Of a stretch of 64,000 nt of DNA, positions 1 to 8,657 are shown in pieces. Each line of letters starts with the position of its first letter. The stretch's first letter is position 1. The DNA comes from Planctomycetota bacterium (GTDB taxonomy: Bacteria; Planctomycetota; UBA1135; GCA-002686595). A program made the position numbers and the translations under genes. The notes under the pieces were generated by a model. The model saw only the letters and a list, made by a program, of their open reading frames with translations, searched no databases and was not told the origin of the DNA. The stretch lies in assembly GCA_023150475.1 (NCBI GenBank), contig JAKLKU010000002.1, positions 310,001 to 374,000 of the forward strand, written 5' to 3'.

Positions 1-89
1 AGCTCGCCGAGTACGACTCCGGCCTCGCCGCGATCAACGCGCGCGCCGACGCAGAACGTCGCGAGCACGCCTCTCGCCTGCTGGGCTGA
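1..89 (+). CDS. C-terminal fragment of an unknown protein
   Basis: The window opens inside a reading frame. Reading from base 3 gives 28 residues (LAEYDSGLAAINARADAERR and eight more) before a TGA at 87-89. The codons follow the local high-GC pattern, with G or C in most third positions, so this is probably the real tail of a gene that begins outside the window. The residues look like a charged helical end, and nothing identifies a family. The gene ends about 90 bases before the tRNA gene. Confidence 0.5.
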   Translation, partial: LAEYDSGLAAINARADAERREHASRLLG

Positions 90-178
90 CCGGATCCGAC
101 CGCGTCGGTGCGGCGGCGCGCGTTGGCGGTACACTCGCGATTGGCTTCGGAGGTCATGACCCACGGCCTCCGCTCGCT

Positions 179-263
179 GCGGACGTGGCGAAATTGGCAG
201 ACGCGCGAGACTTAGGATCTCGTGGAGCAATCCGTGGGGGTTCGAGTCCCCCCGTCCGCACCA
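179..263 (+). tRNA. tRNA-Leu (anticodon UAG)
   Basis: A full class II tRNA cloverleaf can be read. The acceptor arm GCGGACG (179-185) pairs with CGTCCGC (253-259), followed by discriminator A and an encoded CCA at 261-263. The anticodon stem CGAGA/TCTCG encloses loop CTTAGGA, giving anticodon UAG, which reads CUA leucine codons. The T-arm is five G-C pairs around TTCGAGT. The extra-long variable arm is typical of leucine tRNA. A seven-pair hairpin follows immediately. Confidence 0.95.
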
Positions 264-270
264 TCGCGAG

Positions 271-290
271 CGAACGCTGCGATGCGTTCG
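271..290 (+). terminator. hairpin after tRNA-Leu
   Basis: CGAACGC (271-277) and GCGTTCG (284-290) form a perfect seven-pair stem with a six-base loop, starting eight bases after the tRNA CCA end. No T-run follows. It may be a weak intrinsic terminator or 3'-processing signal; position and symmetry are the only evidence. Confidence 0.35.
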
Positions 291-316
291 TCGAGTCGGG
301 CGCGGGGAGGTGCGCG

Positions 317-1525
317 TCACTTGGGCATCAAGGCTCGCACGCGGTCGTACTTGCTCTTGAAAGCCGGACCCTCGGTCTGCACGTAGCGGAACAGGTCGAA
401 CGACATGTAGACGGCCGGTTCGTCGTCGAACGGATCGCCGTCGTCGTCGAGGTCGTGCCACGAAACGCCCGCGCTGAAGCTCTTGTTCCAGTGCAGCACG
501 AAGCCGATGCCGGGATCGACGTCGTTCCGCAGTGACGCCGCGATCGAGCCGCCGAAGAAGTGCTCGTATTCGTCGCCGTAGTAGCCGACGTATCCGAGCA
601 GCTCGACGTTGATGACTTCGTCGGCCACGAGGTGGTCGAGACTGCCCGTGCTCGCTTCGAATCCGATCGTGGGGTGCAGCAGGATCAACTGCTGGTTCGG
701 CGGATCGAACTCGGAGAACGTCCACAGCTTGCCGTTGATCAACGCCTCCCACGGGTACTGTGAGTAGCCGTTCTTCAAGTAGTTGGTCCACTGGGCGTCC
801 GCGAGCCGAATCGTCTCGAACGCTGCGGATTGGACAGGCTCGACGAAGTGCTGCAACACGGCGCGAACGCCTTCCGCGCGCAGACGCAAGTCGCGCATCA
901 GGTCGCGTGGCACGAGCAACTCGAACGTGTCGTTCGAGGTGTCCACTTGGTACGTGCGGATCATCTCGCTCGGATCGTCGGGGTCGTCGAGCGTGCCGGC
1001 GAAGAACACGAGCTCCAGGTCGGCGGCGCCTCCTCCGGCCGGACGGGCCATCTCGGGCAGCAGCGACTGCGTGCCGACACGGCGGTCGTTCAACGCGGCG
1101 AGCAACGCGTCACGTTGCTCGCGCGTCTCGAGCTTGCCGTCGACGCCGGCTTCCGCGCGCGCCTTCTCGAACTCGTCGATCACGCGGTCCATCCGCGTTT
1201 GGAATCGCGCCTTGAGGTCGCCGTGTGTCGGCCACGGTGCGATCCGGAACTCGTCCGCGAGTCCGCGGAGCGCTCCGAGGTAGTCCTTGCGCGCGAGCTC
1301 TTCCGCGTAGCGCTCGAGAACTCGATCGGGCCAACGCTCGTCGACGGACTTCTCGAGGTCCGTGAACCACGACTCGTAGTCGCTGTTCGGTTGGTACTCG
1401 GGCGGCAGTTCCTTCAAGCCGGTGTTCTGCGCCGACACGACGGACGCCAAGAGCCAGAACAGCGGTAGCAGGAACACGCAGCATCGGCGCGCCGCACGAA
1501 CGAACGGGAAGCGTGATTCGACCAT
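317..1525 (-). CDS. Secreted protein of unknown function
   Basis: A 402-residue protein with a clear N-terminal export signal: a basic start, then a Leu/Val-rich core ending in an Ala-rich cleavage region around residue 32 (ASVVSAQ). The mature part is acidic and soluble, with no further membrane segment. No family is recognised. The start has a GAGGT ribosome-binding site seven bases upstream. That site lies inside the end of the preceding gene, which stops only ten bases before this ATG, so the two are almost certainly one operon with the hydrolase expressed first. A periplasmic or surface role is inferred. Confidence 0.7.
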   Translation of the reverse strand: MVESRFPFVRAARRCCVFLLPLFWLLASVVSAQNTGLKELPPEYQPNSDYESWFTDLEKSVDERWPDRVLERYAEELARKDYLGALRGLADEFRIAPWPTHGDLKARFQTRMDRVIDEFEKARAEAGVDGKLETREQRDALLAALNDRRVGTQSLLPEMARPAGGGAADLELVFFAGTLDDPDDPSEMIRTYQVDTSNDTFELLVPRDLMRDLRLRAEGVRAVLQHFVEPVQSAAFETIRLADAQWTNYLKNGYSQYPWEALINGKLWTFSEFDPPNQQLILLHPTIGFEASTGSLDHLVADEVINVELLGYVGYYGDEYEHFFGGSIAASLRNDVDPGIGFVLHWNKSFSAGVSWHDLDDDGDPFDDEPAVYMSFDLFRYVQTEGPAFKSKYDRVRALMPK

Positions 1526-1535
1526 GGCGATTACC

Positions 1536-2633
1536 TCAGGCGATGTCGGCGGCGAGTTCGGCCTTCAACTGTGCGATCAACGGCTTCAACTGCTCGATCA
1601 GCGCTTTCAACTTGCGGAGGACGTCGAGCAACGTCGCCCAGTCGGAGTTTTCGTTGAGCCTCGCGATCTCGGCGAAGATCTTGGCGACGAGTGCTTCGAT
1701 CTCCGGCACCTTGCGCAAGCGCCCGCCGAACTTCTCGTACTTGTCCACCTTGTCGATGCGCTCCGACGGCTTGGCGATCGCCTTGCCCAACGCCAACTCG
1801 AGCAGCGGGATGTGGATGCGCGGATTGTCGAGGTAGTGCGTGAAGCCGTGCACGTTCGCTTCGCGGAAGTGCGAAACCGAGTCGATCCAATTGAACGTCG
1901 TCGGCCACTTGTCCGGCGCGAAACGCCGCACGAGACAGATCGGGTCCCATTCGTGGCGCCAGCTCATGAACTGCGAGCAGTTCGAGACCTTGCTGGTCCG
2001 CGAACCGCCTCGCACCACCGAGTCGTAGGCCTTGAACTCGGTTTGCAGCACGCGGCTCGTGTTCGCGAGCATCACGATGGCGCGGAAACGCGAGTTCAGC
2101 ACGCCGTACGGCTTCGACGCGCCGCCGAAAGTCGAAGTCGCGAGCAAGTGCAACGTGTCGTGCGTCACCGCCGTGCCGAGGCTGTGCGCGAGCACGGAAC
2201 AGTCGTCGAAGGCGTCGTTCGGCAACTGCCTGACTCGGTCGACGATCTGCTTCGCCACGCGGGCTCGAATGGCTTTGCGGTACAGCTCGAAGAAGCGATA
2301 GAGCAGGACGTCGCAGACGTGGGTCCAGAAGAAGTTCGGGTCTTCGTTGGCGAACTTCTCGAGGAAGTCGGCGTCGAGCCCCTCGAGCTGCGCGTTGCGC
2401 CGCGCGAAGTCCGCGATGCCGCCCGCGTTGGTGCGCCATCGATCGATGGCATCACTCAGGATGTCGTCGTAGCCGACGGGAACGAGCTCGAGGTCGTTCC
2501 ACAGCCCGGCGGGGTTCGCAGCGTGACCGGAATAGCGTCCGGCGACTTCTTCGAGCTTCGTGCGCACCTCCGCTTCCCAGCCCGGAGCGTGCACGCCCAT
2601 TCCGTGGACGACGAACAGCAGACTTCCAGCCAT
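1536..2633 (-). CDS. Predicted alpha/beta-hydrolase (serine esterase-like)
   Basis: A 365-residue protein that opens with a hydrophobic strand and an HGMG oxyanion-type motif (about residue 10). Near residue 170 it has AHSLGT, matching the G/A-x-S-x-G nucleophile elbow of alpha/beta hydrolases. This arrangement is typical of PGAP1-like or lipase-like cytoplasmic hydrolases; the substrate cannot be told. The last 60 residues are helical and Leu/Lys/Glu rich. There is no signal peptide. The ATG at 2633 was chosen because GGAGG lies six bases upstream and the catalytic fold begins right there; the longer upstream frame is arginine-rich shadow. It is the first gene of a pair with the secreted protein that follows. 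Confidence 0.7.
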   Translation of the reverse strand: MAGSLLFVVHGMGVHAPGWEAEVRTKLEEVAGRYSGHAANPAGLWNDLELVPVGYDDILSDAIDRWRTNAGGIADFARRNAQLEGLDADFLEKFANEDPNFFWTHVCDVLLYRFFELYRKAIRARVAKQIVDRVRQLPNDAFDDCSVLAHSLGTAVTHDTLHLLATSTFGGASKPYGVLNSRFRAIVMLANTSRVLQTEFKAYDSVVRGGSRTSKVSNCSQFMSWRHEWDPICLVRRFAPDKWPTTFNWIDSVSHFREANVHGFTHYLDNPRIHIPLLELALGKAIAKPSERIDKVDKYEKFGGRLRKVPEIEALVAKIFAEIARLNENSDWATLLDVLRKLKALIEQLKPLIAQLKAELAADIA

Positions 2634-2858
2634 CGAGGACCTCCGAGTCGAGTAGGCGCGGCGCAGTTCGAAGCGAAGGAGCTTTCTCGCCTTCGCGCAG
2701 CGGGATGATGGCCGAGGCTCGGACGTCGGACAACGACCGAGTCGACTCGTTCGAGCGGAGCACGCGACCGGGAGCCGGGTCTTCGGCGCGTGGCTCCGCG
2801 TGGACGCCGTGAAGCTCGACATGCACGCACGGCGTCGCCACGATTCCACGTAGCGCAA

Positions 2859-3470
2859 ATGAGGACGTCGCACGCGTTGTGCTTGGCCCTGGTGATCGCC
2901 GTCGAGCTCGCGCTCTCCGGCTGGCAGCCGCGCGATCGTTTCACGTGGTTCCTCGAGGTCGCGCCCGTGCTGCTCGCGGCGCCGGTGATCGCCTTCACGT
3001 GGCGGCGGTTTCGTTGGACGAGCCTCGCGCTCGTGTTGATCGCGCTGCACGCGTCGATCCTGATCCTCGGCGGCCACTACACGTACGCGGAAGTCCCTCT
3101 CGGGTTCTGGATGCAGGACGCGTTCGGCTTCGCGCGCAACCATTACGACCGCATCGGGCACGTCGCGCAGGGTTTCGTGCCGGCGATCGTCGCGCGCGAG
3201 ATCCTGCTCCGCACGTCGCCGCTCCGAGCAGGCGGCTGGCTCTTCTTCCTCGTGACGTGCGTGTGCCTCGCGATCAGCGCGCTTTACGAGCTGATCGAAT
3301 GGTGGACCGCCGTCGCGACCGGCGAAGGCGCGACGGCGTTCCTCGGCACGCAAGGCGACGTCTGGGACACGCAGTGGGACATGTTCCTCGCGCTCTGCGG
3401 CGCGTTGACGGCGCAGCTCGTGCTCGCTCGGCTGCACGACCGGCAGCTCGCGAGGCTTCGAGCGGCATGA
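2859..3470 (+). CDS. DUF2238 (YjdF-like) integral membrane protein
   Basis: A 203-residue protein with about five or six hydrophobic segments. It shows the conserved blocks I associate with the DUF2238/YjdF family: HYTYAEVPLG, NHYDRIGHVAQGF, YELIEWW and LGTQGDVWDTQWDM. The family's function is unknown; the conserved His, Asp, Glu and Trp residues sit near membrane faces. The ATG at 2859 is preferred over the upstream in-frame start because the upstream residues are arginine-rich and the hydrophobic region begins just after it. It diverges from the hydrolase operon, with about 225 bases between the starts. Confidence 0.8.
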   Translation: MRTSHALCLALVIAVELALSGWQPRDRFTWFLEVAPVLLAAPVIAFTWRRFRWTSLALVLIALHASILILGGHYTYAEVPLGFWMQDAFGFARNHYDRIGHVAQGFVPAIVAREILLRTSPLRAGGWLFFLVTCVCLAISALYELIEWWTAVATGEGATAFLGTQGDVWDTQWDMFLALCGALTAQLVLARLHDRQLARLRAA

Positions 3471-3510
3471 GCGCTGCGTCGGTCGATCGCAACGCCGGGG
3501 CGCGTCGCCG

Positions 3511-3816
3511 ATGACGCACGGGCGTAGCGCTCGCTTGCTGGTCGGCGGCCTCGCCTACGCGTGGCCGGTGTTCACCGTCGGCTTGGGGCTCGCGAGTGAC
3601 TACTGGCGCTGGAACGCCGACGGCCGTCCTTCGAGGTGGGTCGACGCGTTCGGTGTTTCCGCCGTCGCGCTGCCAGCGCTCACGCTGGCTTGGCTCGCCG
3701 TGCTGACACCGCGGAGTTGGCCGCGGCGCGTGCTGCGACCGGTGCTCGCCTGGACACTGCTCGGACTCGAGCTCGTCGTCCTCGCAGTCGTGCTGGTGGC
3801 GAGTTCCGGTGTGTGA
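3511..3816 (+). CDS. Small membrane protein
   Basis: A 101-residue protein with three predicted membrane-spanning segments (about residues 10-30, 46-66 and 76-98) separated by short arginine-bearing loops. No family is recognised. It starts 40 bases after the DUF2238 gene on the same strand and may be co-transcribed. Codon use is normal for the region. Confidence 0.6.
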   Translation: MTHGRSARLLVGGLAYAWPVFTVGLGLASDYWRWNADGRPSRWVDAFGVSAVALPALTLAWLAVLTPRSWPRRVLRPVLAWTLLGLELVVLAVVLVASSGV

Positions 3817-3831
3817 GCGGCCGCGCGGCCT

Positions 3832-4911
3832 CTACGGCACGATGGTGAACTGCAGCGCGTTCGTGAGGCCCGTGTTGTTCGGCGCGCTGAAACCCGGATC
3901 GCGGTACCACCACTGCGCGTAGACGACGCGGCCGGGCACGAGCGTCGCGTCCACGCCGCTCGCGATGTACGAGTTGAAGTCGATCGAGAAGCCGCCCGAG
4001 CAGTCGTTCGGCGGCGGATTGCCGCCCGAGTTCTGGATCGGCGTGCGCTTGATCGGCGGTTGCACGCACAACGTGCCGCCTTGGAATGGCAGGTTCGCGG
4101 GCTGCGAGCCGTAGAAGAGCAGCCCCGACTTGTTGTTGAGCACGAACGCCGCGCTGATCAGGAAGAGCTGCGAACCGGGCGTCGAGTACACCGCGAAGCC
4201 GAACCAACCCATGCCCGGGGTGCAACCTTGGCTGTTCGGCTTCGCCGTGCAGTACGACGTCGGGAACTGCGGTCCCCAGTACGCCGTGAGCGTCCCGGTG
4301 ACGGTGATCGTGCCCGAGATGCCGCTCGCCGAATCGCTGAACGGGAACGTGCTGTTGACGGGAACGACCAGCAGGGATTCGCCAAACGTCAGGCTCGTGC
4401 CGAGCGAACCGCTCGCCGCGCTCGGCGTCGACGCACTGCCGGTCAGATCGGTCGTCTGCGCGCTGCCGCCGAGCGGCGTGACCACCAACGTGCCCGAGAG
4501 CGCGGTCAGTGTCACCATCGTCGAGAACGAGCTCCCGATCGGGTTCACGGAGAACGGATCCGACGTCGGCGAGAGGTGCAGGTTGAGCACGTCGATCGTC
4601 GCGAGCGGCGGTAGGAACGGAATCGGGTTCGGGATCTTGCCGTGGATGTCAGGCACGACGAAGGCGTCGCCGCCGACCATCTGCACCGCGCCATACCCGT
4701 TGCCGCCGACCGGCGCGATCGAGAGTTGGCTCGTGCCGTCGACTTGGAACGCGTTCGACGGATTGCCGACGATGTTGCCGAGCGACGTGGTGCCGCTCCA
4801 CGTGAAGTTCGACTGAGACGGTTGGACGTCGTACGCCAGCGTCTGTTGGGCGATCGCGGGCGCGGAGACGGCGAGAGAGGCGACGACGATCGAGAGGAAC
4901 TGGGTGCGCAT
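3832..4911 (-). CDS. Secreted protein with planctomycete-type C-terminal tail domain
   Basis: A 359-residue exported protein. The start at 4911 is chosen because a good signal peptide (MRTQFLSIVVASLAVSAPAIAQ) begins there; the upstream extension is arginine-rich. The first 200 residues are Ser/Thr/Gly-rich beta-type sequence of unknown function. The last 140 residues hold Cys-containing blocks (YCTAKPNSQGC, GGTLCVQPP, NPPPNDCSG) that also occur, in the same order and spacing, at the end of the CHRD protein at 35552-36760. This tail is probably a surface-associated module shared by many exoproteins of the organism. Confidence 0.75.
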   Translation of the reverse strand: MRTQFLSIVVASLAVSAPAIAQQTLAYDVQPSQSNFTWSGTTSLGNIVGNPSNAFQVDGTSQLSIAPVGGNGYGAVQMVGGDAFVVPDIHGKIPNPIPFLPPLATIDVLNLHLSPTSDPFSVNPIGSSFSTMVTLTALSGTLVVTPLGGSAQTTDLTGSASTPSAASGSLGTSLTFGESLLVVPVNSTFPFSDSASGISGTITVTGTLTAYWGPQFPTSYCTAKPNSQGCTPGMGWFGFAVYSTPGSQLFLISAAFVLNNKSGLLFYGSQPANLPFQGGTLCVQPPIKRTPIQNSGGNPPPNDCSGGFSIDFNSYIASGVDATLVPGRVVYAQWWYRDPGFSAPNNTGLTNALQFTIVP

Positions 4912-5092
4912 GGTGGAGGCAGTGAGAGCGAGGGGCGTGGCGGGAGAAGTCGCGAGGCTACCACGAGCGATCGGATCGCGGGTCCGAGCTCTGGCCGACG
5001 CGGGGAGTCCCATACGACGCCATGCACCTGCACGACGGTTCGATGGATCCGGACTTTTCCGCGCAGCCAGTCCCAGGACGGTGTCGTCGGAC

Positions 5093-6388
5093 TCAGAGCG
5101 AGCGCGCCGCCGAGATGCCCGCGAGGCGGCCGCTCACCCAAGCCCACAGGAAATTGAAGCCGCCGATGCGGCCCGTGACGTCGACGATCTCACCGCAGCA
5201 GTAGAGGCCCGGCGCGCGGCGGCTTTCGAGCGTCTTGGTCACGAGCTCGTCGAGCGCGACGCCGCCCGCGGTCACTTCGGCGCTGCGATAACCGTCGTCG
5301 CCGGAGATCGGCAGTTCGCAGTCGACGAGTTCGCGCACGAGCGCGAAGCGCTTGTCGCGCGACAGTTCGCTCGTGCGCGCCTCCGGATCGACGGCCGCAC
5401 GCGCGCAGAGCAACGCGACGAGCCGGCGCGGCAACTCCTCGCGCAACACGCCGCCGACGGTCTTCTTGCCGCCGCTGCGCAGGAGCTCGTCGTAGTCCGC
5501 GCGCCGTTCGCCGAGCCAGTGCGCGACGAGCTTCACGCCCCGCGCGTCGGGCGCGGTGACGTGCCGCGAGAGGTCGAGCACGACGGGACCGCTGAAGCCC
5601 TTGTGCGTGAAGAGCAACGCGTCTTCGCGTTCTTCGAGCACGCGCGACTCGGCGCCGGCGCGCACCGCGCGCAAACGAACGCGCAGCGCGATGCCCGCGA
5701 GTTCGGCGAAGCGCGGATCGGCCGAGAAGAGCGGCACGAGCGCGGGATGCGTCGGGACGAGCGTGTGGCCGAGCTCGCGTGCGATCTCGAAGCCGCGGCC
5801 GTCGCTGCCGGTCTTCGGCACGCTCGCGCCGCCGGTCGCGAGGATCACGCGACGAGCGAGGAGCTCGCGCCCGTCGTCGGCGACGAGCACGAAGCGCGCG
5901 CCGTCCGACGCGAGGCCCGTTTCGCGTCGCTCGAGGGGCGCGACGGGCTCGAGTCGCCCGAGACGCCAATCGCACTGGAGCCGCGCGCCGGCGTCACGCG
6001 CCGCCGCGAGCAGTCGTTCGAGCACTTCGCCCGCGTCGTCGCTCCGCGGGAAGAGCTTGCCAGTCTCGGGCTCGACGTAGAGCGCGAGGCCGAGCTCGCG
6101 TTCGAAGAACTCGCGCACGCGCTCGAGGGGCCACGTCGAGAACAGGTTGCGCAGCGCGTTGCGCGAACCCGACGTCTGGAAGTCGTCGAGCGTCGCGACC
6201 GACGGCAACACGTTGCAGCGGCCGCCGCCCGAGATGCGGATCTTCGCGCCGGGCTTCGCGCGTGACTCGAGCAGCAACGGCCGCGCGCCCTCGCGTCCGG
6301 CGAAGAGCGCCGCGAGGAACCCGGCGGCACCTGCGCCGACGACGACGCAATCCTCGAGCTCGCACGGTTCGCCAGGAACGCTCGTCAC
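5093..6388 (-). CDS. FAD-dependent oxidoreductase, YhiN/HI0933 family
   Basis: A 431-residue flavoprotein. Residues 16-24 carry the dinucleotide-binding GAGAAG motif. About residue 46 is KPGAKIRISGGGRCNV, the family hallmark. The C-terminus has TAGGVALDEL and GEIVDVTGRIGGFNF, which close the FAD site. Length and motif order match the NAD(P)/FAD-dependent YhiN-like family, whose physiological substrate is mostly unknown (some members act on bile-acid or flavin-type substrates). It is cytoplasmic with no signal. The TlpA-like gene lies upstream on the same strand with a 47-base gap, so co-transcription is possible. Confidence 0.88.
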   Translation of the reverse strand: MTSVPGEPCELEDCVVVGAGAAGFLAALFAGREGARPLLLESRAKPGAKIRISGGGRCNVLPSVATLDDFQTSGSRNALRNLFSTWPLERVREFFERELGLALYVEPETGKLFPRSDDAGEVLERLLAAARDAGARLQCDWRLGRLEPVAPLERRETGLASDGARFVLVADDGRELLARRVILATGGASVPKTGSDGRGFEIARELGHTLVPTHPALVPLFSADPRFAELAGIALRVRLRAVRAGAESRVLEEREDALLFTHKGFSGPVVLDLSRHVTAPDARGVKLVAHWLGERRADYDELLRSGGKKTVGGVLREELPRRLVALLCARAAVDPEARTSELSRDKRFALVRELVDCELPISGDDGYRSAEVTAGGVALDELVTKTLESRRAPGLYCCGEIVDVTGRIGGFNFLWAWVSGRLAGISAARSL

Positions 6389-6435
6389 GCGTGCTCGATC
6401 CTCGTCGCGGTCGCCTCAGCCCGGCCTGGTCGCGG

Positions 6436-7521
6436 TCACTTGCGCGCGGCCTTGGCGCGTTCGAGCTCGCGCGGCAACAGGTGTTCGAGCTGTCCGCGCG
6501 CCTGCGTCGTCACCAACTTGCCTTCGAAGTCGACGAGGAAGACCGCGGGGATCGAACGGATGCCCCACGAACGCGAGAACTCGCTCTCCCAGTGCTTGCC
6601 TTGGTAGTACTGCGGCCAAGTCAGGCCCTGCGACGTGCACACGTCGATCAACGCCTGCTTGCCGCCTTCCGCTTCCGACTTGTCGAGGCTGATGCCGAGG
6701 AACTCGACGCCTTGATCCTTGAACTTGGCGTAGAGCTCCTTCATCCGCGGCATCTCCCGCATGCACGGACCGCACCAAGTCGCCCAGAAGTCGATCACGA
6801 GCACCTTGCCGCGCAGGTCCTTCGTCGAGACCTTGTTGCCGGTCAGCGCGTCGACGAACTCGACTTCGAACGCGCCACCGAGTCGTCCGAGCTGGGTGAT
6901 GCGCTCGCGTGCGACCGCGGCGCGCGGGTGTTGCGGATACTTCTCGACGAAGCGCTTCAGCAACGCCGCCTGCTCGGTCACGTCGTCCGTGCGGGACGCG
7001 GCGTATTCGTAGAAGAGGTCGGCGAGCTCGCGTCGTTCGCCGTGGCGCGCGACAGCGTCCTCGAATGCGCCGTGCAAACGCTTCAATGCTTCCGGCGACG
7101 AACCACGCGCGAGATGCATCCGCGTCCGCACCAGTTCGGCGCGCGCGGGCCACGCCAAAGTTCCGTCCGGCGTCGCCTCGAGCCGCTTCACGAGCTCGGC
7201 GTCGACCGCGACGGCATCGTCGAGCGACTGCACGCGCAGCCGCCAACACACAGGCAAGTGCCGGACGAGGTCCGCGTGCCCCGAGTCGGCGCGCTCGAGC
7301 TCCGCGACGAGTTCGCAATAGTGCTTCGCGTTCGCCTTGTAGCCCTCGCCGGTGCGGCTCGAGGCGCGGCCGGCTTCGAGCAGAGCTCGCTCGGCGACGG
7401 CGACGTCCGCGGCGATTTCGGCGGCGGGACGCTCGGTCGACTTCGCCGACGTGGTCCACGTGACTGGTTCAAGAACGAAACACACGCTGACGAGGACGGC
7501 GGCGAAGAAGGTGTGCAGCAT
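6436..7521 (-). CDS. TlpA-like thioredoxin-domain protein
   Basis: A 361-residue exported protein. The N-terminus is a hydrophobic signal or anchor. Residues 35-210 are helical and TPR-like. A TlpA/ResA-type thioredoxin domain follows, with the active site WATWCGPC (C250, C253) and a cis-proline near SIPAVFLVD. Such proteins reduce or isomerise disulfides outside the cytoplasm, often in cytochrome maturation or redox stress. The 407-base leader region upstream holds an unusual nested hairpin structure that may control it. Confidence 0.85.
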   Translation of the reverse strand: MLHTFFAAVLVSVCFVLEPVTWTTSAKSTERPAAEIAADVAVAERALLEAGRASSRTGEGYKANAKHYCELVAELERADSGHADLVRHLPVCWRLRVQSLDDAVAVDAELVKRLEATPDGTLAWPARAELVRTRMHLARGSSPEALKRLHGAFEDAVARHGERRELADLFYEYAASRTDDVTEQAALLKRFVEKYPQHPRAAVARERITQLGRLGGAFEVEFVDALTGNKVSTKDLRGKVLVIDFWATWCGPCMREMPRMKELYAKFKDQGVEFLGISLDKSEAEGGKQALIDVCTSQGLTWPQYYQGKHWESEFSRSWGIRSIPAVFLVDFEGKLVTTQARGQLEHLLPRELERAKAARK

Positions 7522-7629
7522 CTCGGTGGAGCGCGCGCGGTGCGGCGCAGGGGGACGAGTCCGATGCTAACACCGAGCACCGAGCTCTCGTCGCGCGAGC
7601 CGACCGACGCGCTCGCGCCGAGTGTCCGC

Positions 7630-7647
7630 GCAGCGCACCGGCGCTGC
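7630..7647. other. Perfect seven-pair hairpin
   Basis: GCAGCGC (7630-7636) pairs with GCGCTGC (7641-7647) around a four-base loop. It lies just beyond the larger structure when read on the minus strand, towards the tlpA-like gene, so it would be part of that gene's leader RNA if transcription starts upstream. Confidence 0.4.
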
Positions 7648-7653
7648 GACGGC

Positions 7654-7717
7654 GACCGTCGAAAGGCCCGCGGTCCGAAGACCGCGGGCCGGGTAACCGG
7701 TACCCTTCGAGGGGGTC
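7654..7717 (-). ncRNA. Candidate structured RNA (three-way junction with UUCG tetraloop)
   Basis: Three stems nest exactly. P1 is TCGAA/TTCGA (7659-7663 with 7706-7710), extended by GACC/GGTC (7654-7657 with 7714-7717). P2 is 11 pairs (7665-7675 with 7680-7690). P3 is GGGTA/TACCC (7691-7695 with 7701-7705). On the minus strand the P2 loop reads C(UUCG)G, the extra-stable RNA tetraloop, and is followed by UUU, which favours minus-strand transcription. It could be a leader attenuator for the tlpA-like gene, an intrinsic terminator, or part of a repetitive element. Function is inferred from fold only. Confidence 0.45.
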
Positions 7718-7928
7718 AGAAACACCAAATCGCCCACTTCGGCCAGGAAGCGGACGACCGGCGGCAGACCTTGCCTGCGCGAGGATTCTGCATGCAACGC
7801 GTCGAACACATGGACACGGATCGTTTAGTCGCGGCGTCGCACCGCGAAGCGCACCATGGCCCGGATGTAGCGCGTCGCGCGGAGTCCCGCCGCCTCGTCC
7901 GCCCCACTCCTCGATTGGACCGAACTTC

Positions 7929-8657
7929 GTGACCCCGACCCAAGCCCCCAAGCATCGAGTGCTGATCGTCGACGACGACGAGAGCTTCGTGACGTTCACG
8001 CGCCTCGCGCTCGAGAAGACCGGCATGCAGAGCCTCGGCGTGCGCAGCGCCGAACAGGCGCTCGCGACGTTGCGACGAGAGCCCGCCGGCTCGTTCGACT
8101 TGATCCTGCTCGACGTCAACCTGCCCGGCGCCTCCGGCTGGGACTTCCTGCTCGACATCCGCGAAGCGGGCAGTGAGACGCCAGTGATCTTCGCGAGCTC
8201 GCGCGACACCGTCGCGGACCGCGTGAAAGGCCTGCGCCTCGGTGCCGACGACTACTTGATCAAGCCGGTCGAGTACGACGAACTCGTCGCCCGCATCGAA
8301 GCCGTGCTGCGCCGTCGGCGCGGACTCACACCGATCGAGTTCGGCGACATGCGCATCGATCCGGCGCGCCGCAAGGTCGAGCGCGACGGCTTCGCCGTGC
8401 CGGTCTCGCCGCGTGAATACGATCTCCTGATGGCGCTGGTGCGCGCGAACGGCGAAGTCGTGAGCCGGGAGCAGCTCCTGCGCGACGTGTGGGACATCAC
8501 CTTCGATCCGGAGACCAACGTGCTCGACGTGCACCTCGGGCGCTTGCGCAAGAAGCTCGATCGCCACGGCCGGCCGCTGATCCAGACCGTGCAGGGCAAG
8601 GGCTATCGCGCCGTGAAGCACCTGCCGCAGTCGGGGTCGCGACTATCGGAGCCGTAA
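7929..8657 (+). CDS. Response regulator, OmpR/PhoB family
   Basis: A 242-residue two-component regulator. The receiver domain has acidic pocket DDD (15-17), phospho-acceptor D62 in LLDVNLPG, Ser90 at the switch position and Lys112 in IKPVE. The winged-helix DNA-binding domain (about 140-235) includes the typical VLDVHLGRLRKKL recognition helix and GKGYR wing. The start is GTG at 7929. Its likely partner is the histidine kinase at 9137-10270, which is convergent and separated by the hairpin repeat array. Target genes are unknown. Confidence 0.93.
   Translation: MTPTQAPKHRVLIVDDDESFVTFTRLALEKTGMQSLGVRSAEQALATLRREPAGSFDLILLDVNLPGASGWDFLLDIREAGSETPVIFASSRDTVADRVKGLRLGADDYLIKPVEYDELVARIEAVLRRRRGLTPIEFGDMRIDPARRKVERDGFAVPVSPREYDLLMALVRANGEVVSREQLLRDVWDITFDPETNVLDVHLGRLRKKLDRHGRPLIQTVQGKGYRAVKHLPQSGSRLSEP

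Larger units (their letters stand above)
7522..7928. other. Divergent intergenic region rich in stem-loops
   Basis: This 407-base gap between the divergent tlpA-like gene and the response-regulator gene has no credible reading frame. It holds a 7-pair hairpin (7630-7647), a nested multi-stem structure (7654-7717) and a GGGGGTCAG motif (7711-7719). No promoter boxes could be recognised with confidence. Confidence 0.6.

Noticed and set aside
1536..3437. Longer 633-codon form of the hydrolase gene
   Set aside because: The extra N-terminal part is antisense to the DUF2238 gene and arginine-rich; the ATG at 2633 has a good ribosome site and begins the conserved fold.
7567..7809. Minus-strand 80-codon frame
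   Set aside because: It runs straight through the nested hairpin and has no ribosome site; the structure explains the sequence better than a protein does.
5779..7932. 717-codon plus-strand frame
   Set aside because: It is antisense to the YhiN-like and TlpA-like genes and ends in the hairpin region; no domain is recognisable.
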